A stretch of DNA of 22,371 bases. It comes from Porticoccaceae bacterium. Its GTDB lineage: Bacteria; Pseudomonadota; Gammaproteobacteria; Pseudomonadales; Porticoccaceae. Below are positions 14,413 through 22,371 of this stretch, one piece after another. A program made the position numbers and the translations under genes. The notes beneath the pieces were generated by a model. That model was not told the origin of the DNA. It saw only the letters and a list, made by a program, of their open reading frames with translations, and did no database searches. Positions within the stretch are counted from its first letter, which is position 1, and every line of letters starts with the position of its first letter. The stretch covers positions 1 to 22,371 of the forward strand of contig JAHRWI010000092.1 in the NCBI GenBank assembly GCA_019090225.1, written 5' to 3'.

Positions 14413-15819
14413 CTAGTAACGATAGCTATCGGGTTTAAACGGCCCGTCAACACTAACATTGATGTAATCGGCCTGGGCCTGGGTCAATTTAGTGGTAACA
14501 CCGGCGAAGCCTCGCACCATGTGTGCGGCCACTTCTTCGTCGAGGTGCTTGGGCAGGACTTCGACACGTAGTGCCTCGGCTTGTTGGGTCGGATTTTGGT
14601 CGGCAAACTTGCGCTCAAATAAATGGATTTGTGCCAGTACCTGGTTGGCAAAAGAGCCGTCCATCACCCGGCTGGGATGCCCCGTGGCATTGCCCAAATT
14701 CACCAGGCGACCTTCACTCAATAGCAGAATATGGTCGCCGCCAGCGGTATCTTTGGTGGCTGCACGATAGAGAGTATGAACTTGGGGTTTGACCTCTTCC
14801 CAGCACCAGTTTTCCCGCGTCCAGGCGGTTTCGATTTCGTTATCAAAGTGGCCGATATTACAGACCACAGCACCTGACTTAAGTGCGCTTAATATATTTC
14901 GATCACAGACATTGAGGTTGCCAGTGGCGGTGACCACCAGGTCGATCTGGCCTAATAAGCTGGCATCAACACTTTTGGCGGTGCCATCGTTGATGCCGTC
15001 GATAAAGGGCGAGGAGACCTCAAAGCCATCCATGCAGGCCTGCATAGCGCAAATGGGGTCGACTTCGCTAACCCGGACGATCATGCCTTCCTGGCGGAGT
15101 GACTGCGCGGAGCCCTTACCGACGTCGCCATAACCAATGACCAGGGCTTTTTTGCCTGCCAACAAATGATCGGTGGCCCGTTTGATAGCGTCGTTGAGGC
15201 TGTGTCGGCAACCGTACTTGTTGTCATTTTTCGATTTCGTGACCGAATCATTGACGTTGATGGCCGGCACTTTGAGTTCGCCTTTGGTCAGCATTTCGTA
15301 GAGACGGTGCACTCCGGTGGTCGTTTCCTCGGTGATGCCGTGGACATTCTCAAGCACCTGCGGGTATTTATCATGGAGAATCGCTGTCAAATCACCGCCG
15401 TCGTCAAGCACCATATTGGCCGTCCAGGGCTGACCGTCTTTGAGAATAGTTTGCTCGATACACCAGTCGTATTCTTCCTCAGTTTCACCTTTCCAGGCGT
15501 AGACCGCGACACCACTGTGGGCGATGGCCGCCGCTGCATGGTCCTGGGTAGAGAAAATATTGCACGACGACCAGCGTACTTCCGCACCGAGCGCTTCGAG
15601 GGTCTCAATCAGCACAGCGGTCTGGATAGTCATATGGATGCAACCGAGGATTTTTGCGTCAGCCAGAGGCTGTAAGGCGTGGTATTTGTCTCGGATAGCT
15701 ATTAGCGCAGGCATTTCAGTTTCGGCGATTTCAATTTCCCGGCGACCCCAGTCGGCCAGGCTTATGTCGGCGACTTTAAAGTCGGGTTTGAGATCAGGGG
15801 CGTTAGCGAAGTTACTCAT
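14413..15819 (-). CDS. ahcY: Adenosylhomocysteinase (SAH hydrolase)
   Basis: A 468-residue cytosolic NAD-dependent enzyme that splits S-adenosylhomocysteine into adenosine and homocysteine, removing the inhibitory product of methyltransferases. Visible motifs: MTIQTAVLIETLEALGAEVRW-type substrate region near residue 62 onward; CNIFSTQDHAAAAIA; NVNDSVTKSKNDNKYG with the catalytic Lys/Asp/Asn residues; the Rossmann NAD site GYGDVGKGSA; ATGNLNVCD; and the C-terminal DGPFKPDSYRY with the conserved Lys and Tyr that reach into the neighbouring subunit. The length is typical of the bacterial long form. AAGGA precedes the ATG. It lies between metK and metF in one gene block and is an expected SahR target. 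Confidence 0.97.
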   Translation of the reverse strand: MSNFANAPDLKPDFKVADISLADWGRREIEIAETEMPALIAIRDKYHALQPLADAKILGCIHMTIQTAVLIETLEALGAEVRWSSCNIFSTQDHAAAAIAHSGVAVYAWKGETEEEYDWCIEQTILKDGQPWTANMVLDDGGDLTAILHDKYPQVLENVHGITEETTTGVHRLYEMLTKGELKVPAINVNDSVTKSKNDNKYGCRHSLNDAIKRATDHLLAGKKALVIGYGDVGKGSAQSLRQEGMIVRVSEVDPICAMQACMDGFEVSSPFIDGINDGTAKSVDASLLGQIDLVVTATGNLNVCDRNILSALKSGAVVCNIGHFDNEIETAWTRENWCWEEVKPQVHTLYRAATKDTAGGDHILLLSEGRLVNLGNATGHPSRVMDGSFANQVLAQIHLFERKFADQNPTQQAEALRVEVLPKHLDEEVAAHMVRGFAGVTTKLTQAQADYINVSVDGPFKPDSYRY

Positions 15820-15876
15820 ATTAGATGTCCTTAATGATTCGGTTTAGATAGCGCCTGCTTTGCACACTCAGATTTA

Positions 15877-15900
15877 GGCAATTCTCAGGCTTAGATTGCC
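15877..15900 (-). repeat. Inverted and direct repeats at the metK/ahcY junction
   Basis: GGCAAT (15877-15882) and ATTGCC (15895-15900) form a 6-bp inverted repeat with a 12-base loop across the metK stop codon. On the minus strand TCTAAGCCTGAG and CCTAAATCTGAG are near-identical 12-mers in tandem over the same stretch. The role is unknown; it could be chance. Confidence 0.3.
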
Positions 15901-17045
15901 GCGCGTAATGCTTCGGCTTTATCTGTCTGTTCCCAGGTGAAATCAGGTTCTTCACGACCAAAATGGCCATAAGCAGCGGTATTTCGGTAGATCGGTCGTT
16001 TCAGGTTGAGCATCTCGACCAATCCCGCAGGGCGGAGATCAAAATGTTCGTCGATGAGCTGGACGATACGCTGATCCGAACATTTGCCGGTGCCATAAGT
16101 ATTGACGCTAATCGAGGTCGGTTTTGCGACGCCGATGGCGTAGGAGACCTGAATTTCGCAGCGCTCAGCGAGGCCAGCGGCAACGATATTTTTAGCCACA
16201 TAACGACTGGCATAGGCCGCAGAGCGGTCAACTTTCGACGGGTCTTTGCCGGAGAACGCGCCGCCGCCGTGGTGGGCCATGCCGCCATAAGTATCAACAA
16301 TAATTTTGCGCCCGGTCAGCCCGCAGTCGCCCATGGGGCCGCCGATCACGAACAAGCCAGTTGGGTTGATGTGATACAGAGTATCTTTGTGCAGCCATTC
16401 TGCGGGCAGCACGGGTTTGATAATTTCCTCCCGCACAGCCTCCTGTAAATCGGCCAGGGAAATATCGGGATCGTGCTGGGTAGATAGCACCACCGCATCG
16501 ACGGCGACTGGGGAGCCATTTTCATAACGCAAGGTCACCTGGCTTTTTGCATCCGGGCGCAGCCAGGGCAAAACTTTGTGCTTACGCAAATGTGCCTGTC
16601 GTTCGACCAGACGGTGTGAATAGTAGATCGGCGCAGGCATCAGCACGTCGGTTTCGTTGGTGGCATAACCAAACATGAGGCCCTGATCACCGGCACCCTG
16701 CTCTTTGTCATCGGCTTCATCAACGCCCATGGCGATGTCGCCAGATTGTTTGCCAATGGCATTGATCACCGCGCAGGAGGCACCATCGAAGCCAACCTCT
16801 GAGCAGTCATAACCAATATCGAGAATCACCTGGCGGACGATCTCTTCAAGATCCACATAGGTTCTGGTGCGCACTTCCCCAGCGACTATCGCCATACCTG
16901 TTTTGACCATGGTTTCCACCGCAACCCGAGAGTTGGGGTCGTCGGTGAGCATGGCATCTACGATGGCATCGGAAATTTGATCGGCCATTTTATCGGGATG
17001 GCCTTCGGATACCGATTCAGACGTAAAAACACTATATTGACTCAT
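15891..17045 (-). CDS. metK: S-adenosylmethionine synthetase
   Basis: A 384-residue cytosolic enzyme that makes S-adenosylmethionine from methionine and ATP. Motifs in order: SEGHPDKMADQISDAIVDA (about 13-31) with the catalytic His and Mg-binding Asp; GDQGLMFGYATNE (about 117-129); HYINPTG-like stretch then GGPMGDCGLTGRKIIVDTYGG; the phosphate-binding loop GGGAFSGKDPSKVDRSAAY; and SYAIGVAKPTSI. The length equals E. coli MetK. AGGAG lies 10 bases upstream of the ATG. It is the first structural gene after the SahR-type regulator and feeds ahcY and metF downstream. Confidence 0.97.
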   Translation of the reverse strand: MSQYSVFTSESVSEGHPDKMADQISDAIVDAMLTDDPNSRVAVETMVKTGMAIVAGEVRTRTYVDLEEIVRQVILDIGYDCSEVGFDGASCAVINAIGKQSGDIAMGVDEADDKEQGAGDQGLMFGYATNETDVLMPAPIYYSHRLVERQAHLRKHKVLPWLRPDAKSQVTLRYENGSPVAVDAVVLSTQHDPDISLADLQEAVREEIIKPVLPAEWLHKDTLYHINPTGLFVIGGPMGDCGLTGRKIIVDTYGGMAHHGGGAFSGKDPSKVDRSAAYASRYVAKNIVAAGLAERCEIQVSYAIGVAKPTSISVNTYGTGKCSDQRIVQLIDEHFDLRPAGLVEMLNLKRPIYRNTAAYGHFGREEPDFTWEQTDKAEALRAAI

Positions 17046-17116
17046 TTTATAAGGCTCCTGGCCTACGTTGTGCGATTGTAAAGTGCCTGGTTATAAATTA
17101 TCAGGTAATACAACGG

Positions 17117-17132
17117 CTTATGTCTTGATGCG
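17117..17132. promoter_or_regulatory. Possible SahR half-site upstream of metK
   Basis: CTTATGTCTTGATGCG sits directly after the regulator's stop codon and upstream of metK. Read on the minus strand it contains CATCAA, which also begins the partial palindrome in front of the regulator gene itself (18156-18173). This is a weak, by-eye similarity. Confidence 0.22.
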
Positions 17133-18125
17133 CTAACTGCTGGCGGGTTTTAAAAATTGCCGCAGTTGGATACGAAAGCCGTTGCGTTGGGTGAGAAACT
17201 GACTCTTGCCCTCGTCCAAACCGGCGGCTTTAGCCCAAATGGCTAGCTCCTCTGGACAGAACCCTAACCACAGATCACCGCAGGCCGAATGTGCCCAGTC
17301 CTGATCGTGCTGGCAGAGTTCAGTGATGATTAGCGCGCCGCCATCATTGAGTAGGGCGCCAATCGCTTTGAGTGTATCGGCGGGCTGGGCGAGGTGGTGG
17401 AGGACCATATTCAGGGTGATGATATCGGCTTCTATGGGCTTACTTAGCGAGCCGATGTTACCGAGTAAAAATTCGACCTTGGTAATGCCGTTTTTGGTAA
17501 TGAGGGCTTTGGACCGTTCGAGCATTGGCTCAGAATTGTCCAGGGCAATGACTTTTTTAAACCGCGCTGCCAGTTCAGGAAGTAAGTCGCCCTCACCGGG
17601 GCCAATCTCTAATGCTGTTTTGCTATCAGGCAGCTGTAATTCGTCAATCAACTGAATCACGCTATCACCGTATTGACTGCAACTGGCGATCAAATCCTGT
17701 TGTTCCCGAAAGCGCTCGGCATTATTATGGAAAAACGCCTGGGAGGTTTCGGCCCGTTCCTGATGGATGGTTTCTATGCCCTGTTCAATATCGTTTGCGA
17801 GAGGGCATTGGTCGAGCTGGGTAAATATTTGCTGACGAAGTAAATCCAGGCCGTCCTGTTCATAGTAACTACGGCGGTAGAAAATACAGGTGCCTTCTCG
17901 ACGAAAGGTGACCAGGCCGGCCTTGGACAGAATCTTCAGGTGATGGCTCATAGCGGGCTGGCGGATGGTGAATATACGGCTTAATTCCAGCACCCCGAAG
18001 GCATCACGCTGCAAGATGCGCAGGATTTTTGCGCGCAGTTCATCACCGGCTGCTTTTAATACTGCGGTGGCGAGGCCTAGCGAAAGTTCTGGATCGATGC
18101 TGTTCGGTGTTGTGAGAGGTTTCAT
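17133..18125 (-). CDS. sahR: ArsR-family regulator fused to SAM-dependent methyltransferase domain (SahR-type)
   Basis: A 330-residue two-domain protein. Residues about 20-85 are an ArsR winged helix-turn-helix (AAGDELRAKILRIL, then RQPAMSHHLKILSKAGLVTFRREGTCIFYR). Residues about 140-325 are a class I methyltransferase fold with motif I ALEIGPGEGDLLPELA (171-186), IALDNSEPML and ITLNMVLHHLAQP. This architecture and the place next to metK and ahcY match SahR, described in Proteobacteria as a repressor of SAM-cycle genes relieved by S-adenosylhomocysteine. The ATG at 18125 fits the family N-terminus; the frame is open to 18176, but that stretch looks non-coding and includes a TATAGT (-10-like) sequence. 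Orthology to SahR is inferred from architecture and synteny. Confidence 0.87.
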   Translation of the reverse strand: MKPLTTPNSIDPELSLGLATAVLKAAGDELRAKILRILQRDAFGVLELSRIFTIRQPAMSHHLKILSKAGLVTFRREGTCIFYRRSYYEQDGLDLLRQQIFTQLDQCPLANDIEQGIETIHQERAETSQAFFHNNAERFREQQDLIASCSQYGDSVIQLIDELQLPDSKTALEIGPGEGDLLPELAARFKKVIALDNSEPMLERSKALITKNGITKVEFLLGNIGSLSKPIEADIITLNMVLHHLAQPADTLKAIGALLNDGGALIITELCQHDQDWAHSACGDLWLGFCPEELAIWAKAAGLDEGKSQFLTQRNGFRIQLRQFLKPASS

Positions 18126-18155
18126 AGGGTGCGAGAATACTATAGTTTTACATAA

Positions 18156-18173
18156 CATCAAAATAAATCGATG
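18156..18173. promoter_or_regulatory. Candidate SahR operator (CATC-N10-GATG)
   Basis: CATCAAAATAAATCGATG is an imperfect palindrome with CATC and GATG arms, lying between the divergent regulator and tkt genes, about 12 bases upstream of a TATAGT sequence that could be the regulator's -10 box. The position suits autoregulation. The core is AT-rich and the symmetry short, so confidence is low. Confidence 0.3.
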
Positions 18174-18280
18174 CAATAAATAGCCGATTACTTATCATTT
18201 TACGTGGTTTCCTGTTGGAAATTACTGGGGTGGGCAGAAATATCCTTGTGTCGACCTGCAATCCTTTACTGGTGCCAGCC

Positions 18281-18307
18281 GGTGGGGGAAAATAGCCACC
18301 CTTTTTT
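18281..18307 (+). terminator. Terminator-like hairpin in the tkt leader
   Basis: GGTGG (18281-18285) can pair with CCACC (18296-18300), followed after one base by six T's (18302-18307), only ten bases before the tkt ribosome-binding site AGGAG (18317-18321). It has the layout of an intrinsic terminator or attenuator, but the stem is only 5 bp with a 10-base loop. Confidence 0.3.
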
Positions 18308-18327
18308 GCCCCTCCCAGGAGCCAAGC

Positions 18328-20325
18328 ATGCCAACCCGTCGTCAACTCGCTAATGCCATTCGTGCGCTCAGTATGGATGCGGTCCAGCAAGCTAATAGTG
18401 GTCATCCCGGTGCGCCTATGGGAATGGCTGATATTGCCGAAGTGCTGTGGAATGATTATCTGGTTCATAACCCGGCTAACCCAGGCTGGGCTAATCGTGA
18501 CCGTTTTGTACTCTCTAACGGCCATGGCTCGATGTTGCTTTACTCTTTATTGCACCTCAGTGGCTATGATTTGGCCATCGAAGAGTTAAAGAATTTCCGC
18601 CAGTTACATTCAAAGACAGCTGGTCATCCCGAATACGGCGAAGCCCCCGGAATTGAAACCACCACTGGGCCACTGGGTCAGGGGCTGGCCAACGCAGTGG
18701 GCATGGCGCTGGCGGAGAAAATTCTGGCCGCGCAATTTAATCGCCCCGGCTATGAGGTGGTCGATCATCAAACCTACACTTTTGTCGGTGATGGCTGTTT
18801 GATGGAGGGAATTTCCCACGAAGTGTGTTCTTTGGCGGGCACTCACAAGCTCGGTAAGCTCACGGTTTTTTATGATGACAATGGCATATCCATCGATGGT
18901 GAGGTGGAAGGCTGGTTTACCGACGATACCCCGGCTCGCTTTGAAGCCTATGGCTGGCAGGTGATTCGCGATGTCGATGGTCATGATGATCAGGCCATCA
19001 AAGTGGCTATTGAAACCGCCCGTAAGCAAAATGATAAACCGACACTAATTTGTTGTAAGACGATTATCGGTTTTGGTTCCCCCGCGAAGCAGGGCACCGA
19101 AGGTTGTCATGGTGCGCCTCTGGGTGACGATGAGATCCAGGCAACCCGGCAGGCGCTGGGCTGGACGAGCGCAGCTTTTGAGATTCCTGTTGATATTGCC
19201 GGTGCCTGGAACGCACAAGCCAAAGGTGAAGCTGCAGAATCGGATTGGCAACAAAGCTTCGACGCCTATCAGCAGGCCTTCCCCGAGCTGGCAATCAATT
19301 TTGAGCGCCGCCTGGATGGTCATTTACCGCCGAAATTTTCCCAACAGGCCGATGCTTATATTGCCGAGTGCCAGGCTAAAGGCGAATCACCGGCGACCCG
19401 TAAAGCCTCGCAAAATTGTCTGGATGCCTACGGGCCACTTCTGCCTGAATTACTGGGTGGCTCTGCTGACCTGGCCGGTTCCAATAACACTATCTGGAAG
19501 GGTTGCGAGGATATAAGCGCTGATAATGCCAACGGTAACTACCTGTATTACGGTGTCCGTGAGTTCGGCATGGCTGCCATGATGAATGGCATCGCCCTGC
19601 ACGGCGGTTTTATTAATTATGGCGCGACCTTCCTGGTATTTATGGAATATTGCCGCAACGCCGTGCGTATGGCTGCATTGATGAAGCAGCAGAGCATTTT
19701 TGTTTTCACCCACGATTCTATTGGTCTGGGCGAAGACGGCCCGACTCATCAGCCCGTTGAGCAACTCGCCAGTTTGCGCACCACGCCGAATATGAATACC
19801 TGGCGACCCTGTGATTCGGTTGAGTCCGCAGTGTGCTGGAAAGCCGCTATCGAAAGAAAAGATGGCCCCTCAGCCTTGATTTTCACCCGCCAGGGTTTGC
19901 CTCACCAGGAGCGCACAACACAGCAAGTGGCTGACATTGGTCGTGGCGGCTATGTGCTGGTTGATTGCGCCGGTGAGCCAGAGATTATTCTTATTGGCAC
20001 CGGTTCTGAGGTACAGCTCGCGGTCGCCGCTGCCGAGAAATTAAACGCCGCTGGCCGACGTGCCCGTGTGGTATCCATGCCCTGCACTGAGATTTTTGAT
20101 GCCCAGGATCAGGTTTATCGGGATGCGGTGTTGCCACCGACCGTTCGCAAGCGCCTTGCTATCGAAGCGCTACACGCCGATTTCTGGCATAAATATGTCG
20201 GCCTCGACGGTGACATCATCGGTATGACCACTTTTGGCGCCTCTGCGCCTGGCCCTGAGTTGATGGCCTACTTTGGTTTTACGGTCGACAATACTGTCGC
20301 CAGAGCCCAGGCTTTGTTGACTTAA
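18328..20325 (+). CDS. tkt: Transketolase
   Basis: A 665-residue thiamine-diphosphate enzyme of the pentose phosphate pathway that moves two-carbon units between sugar phosphates. N-terminal domain: NSGHPGAPMGMADIAEVLW (about 23-41), LSNGHGSMLLYSLLHLSGY, TTGPLGQGLANAVGMALAEK, and the TPP-binding GDGCLMEGISHEVCSLAG through NGISIDG. Middle pyrimidine-binding domain: GGSADLAGSNNTIWKG, YYGVREFGMAAMMNGIALHGG, THDSIGLGEDGPTHQPVEQLA. C-terminal domain: EIILIGTGSEVQLAVAAAE and MPCTEIFDAQ. The size is normal and all key motifs are intact. AGGAG lies six bases before the ATG. Its stop overlaps the start of epd. Confidence 0.97.
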   Translation: MPTRRQLANAIRALSMDAVQQANSGHPGAPMGMADIAEVLWNDYLVHNPANPGWANRDRFVLSNGHGSMLLYSLLHLSGYDLAIEELKNFRQLHSKTAGHPEYGEAPGIETTTGPLGQGLANAVGMALAEKILAAQFNRPGYEVVDHQTYTFVGDGCLMEGISHEVCSLAGTHKLGKLTVFYDDNGISIDGEVEGWFTDDTPARFEAYGWQVIRDVDGHDDQAIKVAIETARKQNDKPTLICCKTIIGFGSPAKQGTEGCHGAPLGDDEIQATRQALGWTSAAFEIPVDIAGAWNAQAKGEAAESDWQQSFDAYQQAFPELAINFERRLDGHLPPKFSQQADAYIAECQAKGESPATRKASQNCLDAYGPLLPELLGGSADLAGSNNTIWKGCEDISADNANGNYLYYGVREFGMAAMMNGIALHGGFINYGATFLVFMEYCRNAVRMAALMKQQSIFVFTHDSIGLGEDGPTHQPVEQLASLRTTPNMNTWRPCDSVESAVCWKAAIERKDGPSALIFTRQGLPHQERTTQQVADIGRGGYVLVDCAGEPEIILIGTGSEVQLAVAAAEKLNAAGRRARVVSMPCTEIFDAQDQVYRDAVLPPTVRKRLAIEALHADFWHKYVGLDGDIIGMTTFGASAPGPELMAYFGFTVDNTVARAQALLT

Positions 20326-21386
20326 TGCCTGCTAGCTCTGTGTCTACAGGTTCTAAAGCGACACACTTTGCCTCAACGCGCCTTGCCATTAATGGCTTTG
20401 GCCGTATTGGACGGAGTGTCCTGCGTGCGCTGTGGGAGCGTCAGTTAAGTGAGCAACTTGAAGTGGTCGCGATCAACGAGCTGGCCGACCTCGACACCAT
20501 TGCCCATTTGTGTCGATACGATTCCACCCACGGTCGTTTTGCCGGACAGCTGGATATCGATGGTGAACAACTCATCCTCGATAAACGCCCTATTCGAATT
20601 AGTCATCACGAGCAAATCAGTGCTTTGCCATGGCGTCAACTTGGGGTCGATATAAGCCTGGAGTGCAGCGGTAGTATCAGCTCGCGAGTCGAAGCCGAGG
20701 CGCATTTAGAGGCTGGTGCTAAGTCAGTATTATTCTCCCAGCCTGCCGATCCGGATATCGATGCGACTATCGTGTTTGGCATTAATCATCAGGATTTAAC
20801 GAATCAGCACCGTATTATTTCGGCGGCCTCCTGTACGACTAACTGTGTGGTGCCGGTCATTAAGGTGCTGCATGAGGCTCTGGGTATCGAAGCCGGTGTG
20901 ATCACCACGATTCATTCGGCGATGAGCGATCAACCGGTGCTGGATTCCTATCACCATACCGATCTGCGCAAAACCCGGGCCGCTTTCCAGTCGATTATTC
21001 CGGTGGAGACTAAGCTGGCCCGAGGGATTGATAGAGTGTTACCGGAATTAGCCGGGCGTTTTGAAGCTCAGGCCATGCGGGTGCCGACCCAAAATGTTTC
21101 CGTCATCGATCTGTCTGTGCAGGTGCAGAGCGACACAACGAATGCTGAGATCAACGCAATTTTGTGCGAAGCGGTAGCTCAGCAGAGTTTTGAGATTCTT
21201 GGTTATACCGAAGAGCCCCTGGCATCCTGCGATTTTAATCATGACAGTCGTTCGGCAATCGTTGATGCCAGCCAGACGCGGGTCGGCGGTAAACGCCTGG
21301 TGAAGGTACTGTTGTGGTTTGATAACGAGTGGGCTTATGCCAATCGCATGCTCGATATTCTCTTGTACTGGCGTCAGTTGAAATAA
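20325..21386 (+). CDS. epd: Erythrose-4-phosphate dehydrogenase (GAPDH superfamily)
   Basis: A 353-residue enzyme that oxidises erythrose-4-phosphate to 4-phosphoerythronate, the first step toward pyridoxal phosphate. The NAD site INGFGRIGRSVLRALWE (about 23-39), catalytic SAASCTTNC, TTIHSAMSDQPVLDSYHHTDLRKTRAA, SIIPVETKLARGI and WFDNEWAYANRML are present. AINELADLDTIAHLCRYDSTHGRF, the HSAM-SDQ segment and DFNHDSRSAIVD resemble Epd rather than GapA (whose motif is HAYT). The position between tkt and pgk is also the usual epd position. The ATG overlaps the tkt stop in TAATG, suggesting translational coupling. About 19 residues precede the Rossmann motif, more than in E. coli Epd; a GTG at 20340 is a possible alternative start. 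Confidence 0.93.
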   Translation: MPASSVSTGSKATHFASTRLAINGFGRIGRSVLRALWERQLSEQLEVVAINELADLDTIAHLCRYDSTHGRFAGQLDIDGEQLILDKRPIRISHHEQISALPWRQLGVDISLECSGSISSRVEAEAHLEAGAKSVLFSQPADPDIDATIVFGINHQDLTNQHRIISAASCTTNCVVPVIKVLHEALGIEAGVITTIHSAMSDQPVLDSYHHTDLRKTRAAFQSIIPVETKLARGIDRVLPELAGRFEAQAMRVPTQNVSVIDLSVQVQSDTTNAEINAILCEAVAQQSFEILGYTEEPLASCDFNHDSRSAIVDASQTRVGGKRLVKVLLWFDNEWAYANRMLDILLYWRQLK

Positions 21387-21399
21387 ATCTGGAGGCGAT

Positions 21400-22371
21400 A
21401 TGACCCTGTTGAACATGGTGGATCTCGACCTGGCGGGTAAGCGGGTGTTGATTCGAGAGGATCTCAATGTCCCTGTTAAAGATGGCGTCGTGAGTTCTGA
21501 TGCCAGAATTCGCGCAGCGCTGCCGACCATTCAGTTGGCGATAGAAGCGGGTGCAAAAGTTATATTAATGTCGCATCTAGGTCGGCCCGTAGAGGGTGAA
21601 ATGGACGCGGCCTTTAGCCTCAAGCCTGTGGCCAGTCATCTTAGCGCCCTGCTTGATAAGAATGTCGCGCTGGTAAGCCCCTGGCAGGAAGGCTCAGCAG
21701 CAGACCTGGATATAGCCGATGGGCAAGTTGTACTGCTTGAGAATGTCCGTTTTAACATCGGCGAAAAAAATGATGATGAAGATCTCGCACGCGCTTATGC
21801 AGCACTCTGCGATATTTTTGTGATGGATGCTTTTGGCACCGCCCATCGCGCCCAGGCATCGACCCATGGTGTCGCTCGTTTTGCCCCTGTTGCCTGTGCC
21901 GGACCTTTGCTGGCTAAAGAGCTGGATGCTCTGGGCAAAGCGCTGGCAAATCCTGCACGACCCCTGGTGGCCATCGTTGGCGGCTCCAAGGTCTCAACTA
22001 AACTGACGGTATTAGAGTCATTGTCGGACAAGGTTGATCAATTGATTGTTGGTGGCGGTATCGCCAATACTTTCCTCGCGGCTGCCGGTAAGCCCGTGGG
22101 TAAATCACTGTGTGAACATGAACTCACCGATATTGCCGCAGCCTTAGCCAGCAAGTGTGATATCCCCTTGCCGCTTGATGTGGTGACGGCGAAAGAGTTT
22201 TCTGAAGATGCCGTCGCCACTACGAGGCAGGTGGGGGAGGTGGCCGAAGACGATATGATTTTGGACATCGGCCCGGAAACCGCTCAGCAACTTGCCACAA
22301 TCCTGCAAAATGCCGGTACTATTATCTGGAATGGCCCGGTCGGCGTTTTTGAGTTTGATCAATTTGGTGGC
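21400..22371 (+). CDS. pgk: Phosphoglycerate kinase, C-terminally cut by the window
   Basis: The frame is open from ATG 21400 to the last base, giving 324 of the usual ~387 residues. The enzyme transfers phosphate between 1,3-bisphosphoglycerate and ADP in glycolysis/gluconeogenesis. Substrate-binding N-domain motifs REDLNVPV (19-26), SHLGRP and LLENVRFN are present; then the domain-linking VGGSKVSTKL, VGGGIANTFLAA, DIGPET and IIWNGPVGVFEF of the nucleotide-binding domain. GGAGG lies four bases before the ATG and 13 bases separate it from epd, so tkt-epd-pgk read as one operon; in Pseudomonas the block continues towards fba, outside this window. Confidence 0.97.
   Translation, partial: MTLLNMVDLDLAGKRVLIREDLNVPVKDGVVSSDARIRAALPTIQLAIEAGAKVILMSHLGRPVEGEMDAAFSLKPVASHLSALLDKNVALVSPWQEGSAADLDIADGQVVLLENVRFNIGEKNDDEDLARAYAALCDIFVMDAFGTAHRAQASTHGVARFAPVACAGPLLAKELDALGKALANPARPLVAIVGGSKVSTKLTVLESLSDKVDQLIVGGGIANTFLAAAGKPVGKSLCEHELTDIAAALASKCDIPLPLDVVTAKEFSEDAVATTRQVGEVAEDDMILDIGPETAQQLATILQNAGTIIWNGPVGVFEFDQFGG

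Noticed and set aside
15166..15675. Plus-strand ORF of 169 codons opposite ahcY
   Set aside because: It is antisense to highly conserved ahcY codons and shows no family resemblance or ribosome-binding site; explained by codon bias.
14301..15890. SAH riboswitch upstream of ahcY or metF
   Set aside because: I looked for the conserved GAGGAGCGCTGC-like core on the minus strand and did not find it in either spacer; a protein regulator of the SahR type is present instead.
15963..16448. Plus-strand ORF of 161 codons opposite metK
   Set aside because: It is a shadow of metK on the other strand, with no independent support.
18148..18525. Minus-strand ORF of 125 codons overlapping the tkt start and the divergent promoter region
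   Set aside because: It covers the tkt ribosome-binding site and first 66 codons in antisense, and has no recognised motif.

Overview
The window looks like chromosomal DNA of a gammaproteobacterium with a roughly even base composition. The main clue is synteny: a divergent pair of gene blocks, (ArsR-methyltransferase)-metK-ahcY-metF-rsmE on the minus strand against tkt-epd-pgk on the plus strand, is arranged as in Pseudomonas and relatives. Several CoA-metabolism genes and the ArsR-methyltransferase (SahR-type) regulator would suit a marine Cellvibrionales/Spongiibacteraceae-like organism, but that placement is inference only.

Layout. 1-1184 (+): the end of phoU, then a DUF2461 protein. 1364-3035 (+): a thiolase-superfamily protein without the usual nucleophilic cysteine, paired with a DUF35 zinc-ribbon/OB-fold protein; this pairing is known from steroid side-chain aldolases. 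3107-3980 (+): two small uncharacterised membrane proteins. 4057-7336 (-): an acidic amino acid/dicarboxylate:cation symporter and an LplT-PlsC fusion that transports and reacylates lysophospholipids. 7449-8592 (-): an RluA-type pseudouridine synthase and the decayed remnant of an enoyl-CoA hydratase. 8705-11194 (-): an acyl-CoA dehydrogenase and an MFS carrier. 11360-12505 (-): a diguanylate cyclase. 12652-18125 (-): rsmE, metF, ahcY, metK and the regulator, i.e. the activated-methyl cycle (S-adenosylmethionine synthesis, SAH hydrolysis, methyl-THF supply). 18328-22371 (+): tkt, epd and a pgk that runs off the window, for central carbon and PLP-precursor metabolism.

No mobile element, CRISPR array, tRNA or rRNA was seen. 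The points most worth following are the thiolase-like/DUF35 pair and its repeat-filled spacer, a two-block repeat shared upstream of two unrelated MFS genes, the probable CTG start of the LplT-PlsC fusion, the enoyl-CoA hydratase pseudogene, and candidate regulatory palindromes and hairpins around the SAM/SAH genes. I do not see convincing evidence of a wholly new multi-gene system.
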